A stretch of 18,900 nucleotides of DNA from Erysipelotrichaceae bacterium UBA4808. GTDB lineage: Bacteria; Bacillota_I; Bacilli_A; Erysipelotrichales; Erysipelotrichaceae. How positions within the stretch are numbered: the first letter of the stretch is position 1; each line of letters begins with the position of its first letter. Below are positions 13,861-18,900 of the stretch, one piece after another. The position numbers and the translations under genes were made by a program. Location: the NCBI GenBank assembly GCA_002402585.1, contig DHGC01000012.1, positions 13,895 through 32,794 on the forward strand. Reading direction: 5' to 3'. The notes under the pieces are model-generated. The model saw only the letters and a program-made list of their open reading frames with translations, was not told where the DNA came from and did no database searches.

Positions 13861-14590
13861 TCCCGTATGTATCGTTACCGGCGCAACCGGTGGCATCGGC
13901 CAACAGGTCGTTCTTGATTTTGCAAAACAAGGTTATGATGTGGTGATTAATTACAGTAAGAACGAAGCGAGCGCCTTGGTTTTGGCTGAACAATGTAGAA
14001 CATTAGGTGTTCAAACTTTGGTTTTAGGCTTTGATGTGTCTAACAGTATGGATGTAGAAACAAACATCAAGCAGGTTATGGAAACCTTTGGGCGTATCGA
14101 TGTCCTCATCAATAATTCAGGCATCACGCGCGATGGTTTGGTTCTAAGAATGTCAGAAGCTGATTTTGATGATGTCATCCGGATCAATCTAAAAGGTGCA
14201 TTTAATTGTTCGAAAGCGGTCCTTCGCTACATGTTCAAAGCACGTCAAGGACGTATCATCAATATGAGTTCTGTCATTGGATTGATTGGTAATCTTGGCC
14301 AGGCAAATTATGCCGCAAGCAAAGCGGGGATCATTGGCTTGACCAAGTCTCTTGCAAAAGAAGTCGCAAGTCGCAATATTACCGTCAATGCGATTGCCCC
14401 AGGCTTCATTGAAACACCAATGACTGAAGTTTTAAGTGAAGACGTACGCTCAACGATTCTAAAACAGATTCCAGTGGGACGCTTTGGTAAGGTGGAAGAT
14501 GTGGCACATTGTGCAATTTTCTTAGCGAGTGAACAAGCGAATTATATCAATGGACAAGTCATCCAAGTCGATGGCGGAATGGTGATGTGA
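13853..14590 (+). CDS. fabG: 3-oxoacyl-ACP reductase
   Basis: A 245-aa short-chain dehydrogenase that reduces beta-ketoacyl-ACP with NADPH. The Rossmann motif is VTGATGGIGQ (8-17), the structural motif NNSGIT is at 87-92 (Ser for the usual Ala), and the catalytic Ser140, Tyr153 and Lys157 lie in MSSVIG and NYAASKAG. The C-terminal YINGQVIQVDGGM is typical of FabG. An AAGGAG-like site precedes the ATG within fabD. Its stop TGA overlaps the fabF ATG by one base. Confidence 0.96.
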   Translation: MGNPVCIVTGATGGIGQQVVLDFAKQGYDVVINYSKNEASALVLAEQCRTLGVQTLVLGFDVSNSMDVETNIKQVMETFGRIDVLINNSGITRDGLVLRMSEADFDDVIRINLKGAFNCSKAVLRYMFKARQGRIINMSSVIGLIGNLGQANYAASKAGIIGLTKSLAKEVASRNITVNAIAPGFIETPMTEVLSEDVRSTILKQIPVGRFGKVEDVAHCAIFLASEQANYINGQVIQVDGGMVM

Positions 14591-15834
14591 TGAAAAGACG
14601 TGTCGTAATAACGGGTATGGGAACCGTCAATCCCATTGGTAATGATGTCCAAAGCATGTGGACTTCGATTCACAACAATGTGTGTGGGATCGATATCATC
14701 CAAGCATTTGATCCAAGTGAATATAAAGTAAAGTTGGCAGCTGAAGTCAAGGATTTGGATGTGGATGCATACTTTACTAAACGTGAAGTTCAGTTCAATG
14801 ATCGTTTCACCATGTTTGCACGGATTGCGGCAAAACAAGCCATGGCTGATGCGGGATTAATGGATCATGAATTTAATCGTAATCGCTTCGGTGTTATCAT
14901 TGGTTCTGGAATCGGTGGCTTGGCTTCACTTGAAAATGCGAAACAGAATCTTAATGATCGTGGTCCAAGTCGAATTTCACCGTATTTCATTCCAATGACT
15001 TTAATCAATCTTGCGGCAGGCCAAGTTGCGATTGATGTGCAAGCCAAAGGCTTGTGTTCATCGGTTGTGACGGCGTGTGCAGCAGGAACCAATGCGATCG
15101 GTGAAGCTTTTCATAAGATTCGGGATGGTTACCAAGATGTGATGTTGGCGGGGGGAAGTGAAGCAGCAATCACACCTTTAGGCATCGCAGGCTTCATGGT
15201 CATGCGTGCCTTGCATATGGGTGACGATAAAAATAACGCAAGTATTCCTTTTGATGAAAAACGCAGCGGTTTCGTTATGGGTGAGGGAGCAGGTGTCTTG
15301 GTTCTTGAGGAACTAGAACATGCCCTGAAGCGCAATGCGAACATATTTGCAGAAATGGTCGGTTATGGAAGTAGCTGTGATGCACACCATATCACAGCAC
15401 CCATTGAAGATGGTTCAGGTGGTGCCCAAGCCATGATCAATGCCTTGGAAGATGCGCATTTAACACCTGAAGCGGTTGATTATATCAATGCACATGGAAC
15501 CAGTACGCCTTTGAATGACAAGACGGAAACCAAAGCGGTCAAACTTGCTTTTAAAGACCATGCCACGAAACTGGCGATGTCTTCCACAAAATCCTTTACA
15601 GGTCATCTTTTAGGGGCGAGTGGAGCCGTTGAAGCCATTATCGCTGTCAAAGCCATCCAGGAAGATTTTATCCCACAAACACTGAATACAAGTGCTCAGG
15701 ATGCGGAATGTGATTTGGATTGTGTCGTTGGAAAATCAAGAACTTCTAAGGTAGATGTGGTCATGTCCAATTCATTGGGTTTTGGTGGGCATAATGCCTC
15801 CATTATCATAAGGAAATATGATCATGCTTTATAA
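14590..15834 (+). CDS. fabF: Beta-ketoacyl-ACP synthase II
   Basis: A 414-aa condensing enzyme that elongates acyl-ACP with malonyl-ACP. Catalytic residues are Cys163 in TACAAGTNAIGEAF, His302 in NAHGTSTPLNDKTE, and Lys334/His339 in STKSFTGHLLGA, almost exactly E. coli FabF numbering. No FabB-like second synthase is in the window. I chose the ATG at 14590, which overlaps the fabG stop as TGATG; a GTG one codon earlier is possible. The end overlaps fabZ. Confidence 0.96.
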   Translation: MKRRVVITGMGTVNPIGNDVQSMWTSIHNNVCGIDIIQAFDPSEYKVKLAAEVKDLDVDAYFTKREVQFNDRFTMFARIAAKQAMADAGLMDHEFNRNRFGVIIGSGIGGLASLENAKQNLNDRGPSRISPYFIPMTLINLAAGQVAIDVQAKGLCSSVVTACAAGTNAIGEAFHKIRDGYQDVMLAGGSEAAITPLGIAGFMVMRALHMGDDKNNASIPFDEKRSGFVMGEGAGVLVLEELEHALKRNANIFAEMVGYGSSCDAHHITAPIEDGSGGAQAMINALEDAHLTPEAVDYINAHGTSTPLNDKTETKAVKLAFKDHATKLAMSSTKSFTGHLLGASGAVEAIIAVKAIQEDFIPQTLNTSAQDAECDLDCVVGKSRTSKVDVVMSNSLGFGGHNASIIIRKYDHAL

Positions 15835-16252
15835 CATCGAGCAAATCAAAGCAATCATTCCACATCGTTATCCCTTCTTATTAATCGATCAGGTGGATGC
15901 GATTGAAGACGATGGCACAATTGTGGCTCGCAAAGCCGTAAGCATCAACGAACCCTTCTTTCAAGGTCATTTTCCCAGTATTGCGGTCATGCCTGGCGTT
16001 TTAATCGTTGAAGCACTGGCTCAAACTGGAGCAGTTTTACTCTTGTCGCAAGAAGCGTTCAAAGGCCAAATTGCCTATTTTGCAGGCATCGATCAAGTCC
16101 GTTTCAAACAAATCGTCCGACCTGGCGATGTCTTGATTTTGAAGGTCACACTTACGAAACAACGTGGAACCATTGGTTTTGCGCATGCGGAAGCGAGTGT
16201 CGAGGGAAAAGTAGTGTGTACAGGTGAATTGATGTTTAAGGTAGGCGCTTAA
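15824..16252 (+). CDS. fabZ: 3-hydroxyacyl-ACP dehydratase
   Basis: A 142-aa hot-dog-fold dehydratase that makes trans-2-enoyl-ACP. The N-terminal IPHRYPFLLIDQV is at 12-24, and the catalytic pair is His49 (QGHFPS) and Glu63 (GVLIVEALAQ), the same numbers as in Pseudomonas FabZ. I chose the ATG at 15824, which sits 9 bases after AAGGA (15810-15814); an ATG at 15818 would be too close to that site. It is the only dehydratase in the operon; a FabN-like isomerase activity, as in Enterococcus, cannot be excluded from sequence. The stop overlaps the plsC ATG as TAATG. Confidence 0.95.
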   Translation: MLYNIEQIKAIIPHRYPFLLIDQVDAIEDDGTIVARKAVSINEPFFQGHFPSIAVMPGVLIVEALAQTGAVLLLSQEAFKGQIAYFAGIDQVRFKQIVRPGDVLILKVTLTKQRGTIGFAHAEASVEGKVVCTGELMFKVGA

Positions 16253-16923
16253 TGAATCCGTTTCAGTGGGTGTTGCTTCTGATGTCTTTTCCTATTCTTT
16301 ATCTTCAATCGTTTAAGGTGCGTCATGCGGATTTTGATACCCGCTTCCGCAGTTTACAAAAGGCGTGTCGAAACTTGCTTAAGGCCATGGGAATTGAACT
16401 TGAAGTCATCATTTCACCCAAGATTAATGTCAATGAAGCGTATTATCTGGTCTCCAACCATCAAGGAACCTTCGATCCAATTTTGATCATGGCTGCGAGC
16501 CCATTTACACACAGCTTTATCTCAAAAAAAGAGAATCTCAAGATTCCAGTGGTAAAGACCTGGGGTAAGCTGATCGAATTCATCACCTTTGATCGAAGCA
16601 ATTTCGAGCAGAACGTGGCAATGTTGCGTCAAGCAACACGTACTTTAAAAGAAGGTAGATCACTTTTGATTTTTCCTGAAGGTACACGCTCGCGTGGTGA
16701 AGCTTTATTACCATTCAAAGAAAAAGCACTGAGTCCAGCTTATTTCGCAAAGCGAGGCATCGTGCCTTTGAGTCTTAAAAATGCATATACCTTGGATAAA
16801 CTTGGTTTCAAACAGCATAAGATCACCTTGACCTATCATGAACCGATTGCTTATGCAGCTCTAAGTGAAATGTCTTATTTGGAGTGTTCAGATGTATTGA
16901 GTAAAATCATCGCATCGGTTTAG
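16252..16923 (+). CDS. plsC: 1-acyl-sn-glycerol-3-phosphate acyltransferase
   Basis: A 223-aa membrane-associated acyltransferase that makes phosphatidic acid from lysophosphatidic acid. Motif I is SNHQGTFDP (H70-x4-D75) and motif III is IFPEGTRSRGE (140-150). A hydrophobic N-terminal stretch (about 5-20) probably anchors it to the inner membrane face. It is the last gene of the lipid operon and links chain synthesis to phospholipid assembly. Its TAG stop overlaps the TAA stop of the convergent PPTase gene by two bases, and no terminator is visible between them. Confidence 0.93.
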   Translation: MNPFQWVLLLMSFPILYLQSFKVRHADFDTRFRSLQKACRNLLKAMGIELEVIISPKINVNEAYYLVSNHQGTFDPILIMAASPFTHSFISKKENLKIPVVKTWGKLIEFITFDRSNFEQNVAMLRQATRTLKEGRSLLIFPEGTRSRGEALLPFKEKALSPAYFAKRGIVPLSLKNAYTLDKLGFKQHKITLTYHEPIAYAALSEMSYLECSDVLSKIIASV

Positions 16924-17375
16924 TTGATTTTCATCTCGATGATTTCATAAGTGGGCAGGGGTTGATTACTCACAATAACGCAACAATACCCTTTGGCAAT
17001 TTCGATTGTTTGCCAGTGTTCGTAGGTGATGTTCTTAAAAAGATAATGTTTATCATCGTAAAGTTTGATCAATGCTTCCTTTTGACACCATGATAAAATG
17101 GGGTTGATCGGATCGAGATCAAACTTTTTTATCAGCTCATCTTTCAATGGTCTTATTTGCTCAAGATCGATGCCTATTGGTTGAGCACTATATGCAATCA
17201 CCAAGTATTCTAAACTATGCGAGACAGAAAGATAACCATTTGCACAGAGTGGTTTGCCATTAGGTGAATAGTTGATGGAACCCCAATCATAGATCTTTGT
17301 GAGTTTCTCAAGTAGGGCTTTGGAACTGTTGCTTCTAAAGTGTTCTTGAGTGTTTTGATTGATGAAGATTTTCAT
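16920..17375 (-). CDS. Short Sfp-type 4'-phosphopantetheinyl transferase
   Basis: A 151-aa protein that would transfer phosphopantetheine from CoA to a carrier-protein serine, here most likely Ser34 of AcpP. All Sfp-type signatures are present in order: NGKP (39-42), SVSHS (50-54), GIDLE with Mg-binding Asp70 and Glu72 (68-72), and SWCQKEALIKL with Trp96, Glu100 and Lys104. It is much shorter than Sfp (about 225 aa) and closer in size to a single pseudo-half plus the motif region, yet no key motif is missing. It converges on plsC with overlapping stops. AGAGAT touches the ATG, too close for a normal Shine-Dalgarno. Confidence 0.85.
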   Translation of the reverse strand: MKIFINQNTQEHFRSNSSKALLEKLTKIYDWGSINYSPNGKPLCANGYLSVSHSLEYLVIAYSAQPIGIDLEQIRPLKDELIKKFDLDPINPILSWCQKEALIKLYDDKHYLFKNITYEHWQTIEIAKGYCCVIVSNQPLPTYEIIEMKIN

Positions 17376-17404
17376 ATCTCTAGCTTAACACAAGCCTAAA
17401 AACA

Positions 17405-17432
17405 TTGCATAAATCCATGCATCCTGTATAAT
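17405..17432 (+). promoter_or_regulatory. Promoter of the spermidine operon
   Basis: TTGCAT (17405-17410), a 16-bp spacer and a perfect TATAAT (17427-17432) predict a start near 17439. The Shine-Dalgarno AAAGGG is at 17448-17453. Confidence 0.65.
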
Positions 17433-17462
17433 TGTAACGTATTTCAGAAAGGGTAAAATGAA

Positions 17463-18287
17463 ATGAAAAAAATTGCTTTGTATGGGTTTAACAACCTTAC
17501 AAAAACATGTAGTTTCAATATTTATGACATCTGTTATGCTAAAACAGAAGAAGAACGCAAAGAATATTTGGCCTATATTGATGAACAATATAACTCAACA
17601 CGCTTGACCAAGATTCTTACGGACGTCACCGGTTTGATTGGAGCGCATGTCTTGAATATCGCAAAACAAGACTATGATCCACAAGGTGCCAGTGTGACCA
17701 TCTTGATTAGCGAAGAGCCGATTGAAGAGAAATATTTGGATGCATCGTGTAATGTGGCAAAGTTTGAGAATGGTGTTGTGACACCAAGAACCGTTTTAGG
17801 TCATTTAGACAAGAGCCATGTGACGGTGCATACCTATCCTGAATATCATCCAAATCATGAAATCTCAACTTTCAGAGTCGACATTGATGTATCAACTTGT
17901 GGACGTATTTCACCATTGAAGGCTTTGGATTATCTTATCGCAAGTTTTGATTCCGATATTATTACGATCGACTATCGTGTGCGAGGGTTCACGCGTGGTC
18001 TAGAAGGTAAGAAATTCTTTATTGATCATGACATCAACTCGATCCAAAACTTCATTGCGAAGCCAACCTTGGATCGTTACCATAAAATCGATGTGAATGT
18101 CTATGAATCCAATATCTTCCATACAAAGATGATGCTTAAAGAGATCATTCTTGAAAATTATTTGTTCACTAGTGAAATCAATTCGATTAGTGATGAGGAT
18201 CAAGCGCAAATGGTAGAACTCGTCCATCATGAGATGACAGAAATCTTCAATGGACGCAATATCTATGCAAAGGAGGATGAGGCATAA
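17463..18287 (+). CDS. speD: S-adenosylmethionine decarboxylase proenzyme (class 1A, E. coli type)
   Basis: A 274-aa pyruvoyl enzyme that decarboxylates S-adenosylmethionine to supply the aminopropyl group for spermidine. The autocleavage site is LDKS-HVTVHTYPE: cleavage before Ser118 would give the beta chain and a pyruvoyl-capped alpha chain. The proposed proton donor Cys146 lies in VSTCGRISP. Length and motif match the long bacterial (E. coli) class, not the short Bacillus/Thermotoga class. The ATG at 17463 lies 9 bases after AAAGGG; another ATG 5 bases earlier encodes only Met-Lys before a stop overlapping this start. It is followed by speE with a one-base overlap (TAATG). Confidence 0.94.
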   Translation: MKKIALYGFNNLTKTCSFNIYDICYAKTEEERKEYLAYIDEQYNSTRLTKILTDVTGLIGAHVLNIAKQDYDPQGASVTILISEEPIEEKYLDASCNVAKFENGVVTPRTVLGHLDKSHVTVHTYPEYHPNHEISTFRVDIDVSTCGRISPLKALDYLIASFDSDIITIDYRVRGFTRGLEGKKFFIDHDINSIQNFIAKPTLDRYHKIDVNVYESNIFHTKMMLKEIILENYLFTSEINSISDEDQAQMVELVHHEMTEIFNGRNIYAKEDEA

Positions 18288-18900
18288 TGGATCTCTGGTA
18301 CAGTGAATTTCATGCGGATACAATCAAGTTTTCAATTCAAATTGAAAAGCAAATATTGAGTAAAAGGAGTCCTTTTCAACAAATCGATGTCTTTGAATCC
18401 AAGGAACTTGGACGTTTCTTTACGCTGGACGGATATGTAATGATCACAGAGAAAGATGAATTCATCTATCACGACATGATTGTACATGTGCCGATGCATG
18501 TGAATCCAGATATCAAGAAAGTACTTGTTATTGGTGCTGGTGATGGCGGTACGGTGCGTGAATTATGTCGCTACCCTCAAATTGAGCATATTGACATGGT
18601 CGAAATCGATGCGATGGTCGTTCAAGTTTGTGAAGAGTATTTCCCAATTACGGCGAGCAAATTACGTGATCCACGTGTTCATCTTTATTTTGAAGATGGT
18701 CTAGAATTCGTCGCAAACAAGAAAAATGCGTATGATTTGATCATCGTGGATTCAACAGACCCATTTGGTCCCGGTGAAGGTTTATTTACACGAAGCTTTT
18801 ATCAGGATTGCCATGCGGCATTGAATGCCAAGGGTATTCTGGTGAATCAACACGAAAGTCCGTTCTATGATCACTATCGTAAGAATATGCAACGTGCGCA
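18287..18900 (+). CDS. speE: Spermidine synthase (cut by the window end)
   Basis: The first 204 codons of an aminopropyltransferase that joins putrescine and decarboxylated SAM. The N-terminal beta domain includes QQIDVFESKELGRFFTLDG. The cofactor loop is VIGAGDGGTVREL (81-93; usually GGGDGG, here GAGDGG). Glu107 follows in VEIDAM, then EDGLEF (136-141) and the catalytic aspartate segment VDSTDPFGPGEGLF (154-167). The expected remaining C-terminus, about 80 residues, lies beyond the window. AAAGGAGG (18269-18276) is 10 bases before the ATG, inside speD. Confidence 0.95.
   Translation, partial: MDLWYSEFHADTIKFSIQIEKQILSKRSPFQQIDVFESKELGRFFTLDGYVMITEKDEFIYHDMIVHVPMHVNPDIKKVLVIGAGDGGTVRELCRYPQIEHIDMVEIDAMVVQVCEEYFPITASKLRDPRVHLYFEDGLEFVANKKNAYDLIIVDSTDPFGPGEGLFTRSFYQDCHAALNAKGILVNQHESPFYDHYRKNMQRA
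18329..18348. repeat. Perfect inverted repeat in the start of speE
   Basis: TTTTCAATT and AATTGAAAA form 9-bp perfect arms separated by CA. The repeat lies 42 bases into speE. Its half-site TTTCAATT/AATTGAAA is the same as in the acpP operator palindrome at 6277-6290. It could be a binding site, an mRNA hairpin, or chance in AT-rich codons. Confidence 0.4.

Noticed and set aside
18000..18323. Minus-strand open frame across the speD/speE junction
   Set aside because: It is a shadow of speD and the start of speE, both of which have strong motif support.
1..18900. tRNA, rRNA, riboswitch, CRISPR, insertion sequence or prophage
   Set aside because: The intergenic spaces are all below about 155 bp and show no cloverleaf, conserved riboswitch core, terminal inverted repeats or transposase-like frames.

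Overview
The window looks like chromosomal DNA of a low-to-mid GC Firmicute (Bacillota) that lives by fermentation. The evidence is AGGAGG-type ribosome binding sites, TTGACA/TATAAT-like promoters, a FabK-based type II fatty acid synthase, a monomeric [FeFe] hydrogenase behind a Rex-type operator, and a biotin ligase without a DNA-binding domain. The gene content would suit an anaerobic gut lineage such as the Erysipelotrichia or a clostridium, but I cannot fix the taxon from sequence alone. Coding density is very high, no gap reaches 300 bases, and I see no rRNA, tRNA, CRISPR array, insertion sequence or phage gene.

Layout. (1) 6-1037, minus strand: a C26-family glutamine amidotransferase followed by a thioredoxin-like protein, closed by an intrinsic terminator at the window edge. 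(2) 1163-3737, plus strand: a Ppx/GppA phosphatase, a Cof-type HAD hydrolase and an aldo/keto reductase in one tight operon, closed by a two-way terminator. (3) 3774-6153, minus strand: biotin-protein ligase, then a ferredoxin-domain [FeFe] hydrogenase with its own redox-operator region. (4) 6305-16923, plus strand: one long lipid operon, acpP-accB-accC-accD-accA-fabH-fabK-(FabX-like flavoprotein)-fabD-fabG-fabF-fabZ-plsC. (5) 16920-17375, minus strand: a short Sfp-type phosphopantetheinyl transferase converging on plsC with overlapping stop codons. (6) From 17463, plus strand: speD and speE for spermidine; speE runs off the window.

How it fits together. The lipid operon covers the whole route from acetyl-CoA to phosphatidic acid: AccABCD makes malonyl-CoA, FabD loads it on ACP, FabH starts the chain, FabF/FabG/FabZ/FabK elongate it and PlsC uses the product. 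The two flanking minus-strand genes supply the post-translational modifications it needs: BirA biotinylates AccB and the PPTase activates ACP. The operon has no recognisable dedicated unsaturated-fatty-acid enzyme (FabA/FabB/FabM), but it carries a second flavoprotein next to FabK with a C-terminal four-cysteine cluster, resembling Helicobacter FabX. That is the most interesting coding observation.

The most interesting non-coding region is the birA/acpP divergent interval. It holds three helically phased TCACACAA repeats between the two promoters and two abutting perfect 14-bp palindromes over the acpP -10 box and transcription start. No FapR or FabT gene or consensus box is visible. An intrinsic terminator between acpP and accB probably sets ACP above the rest of the operon. 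At least two minus-strand genes look leaderless, with a -10 box exactly 6 nt before the ATG and no Shine-Dalgarno.
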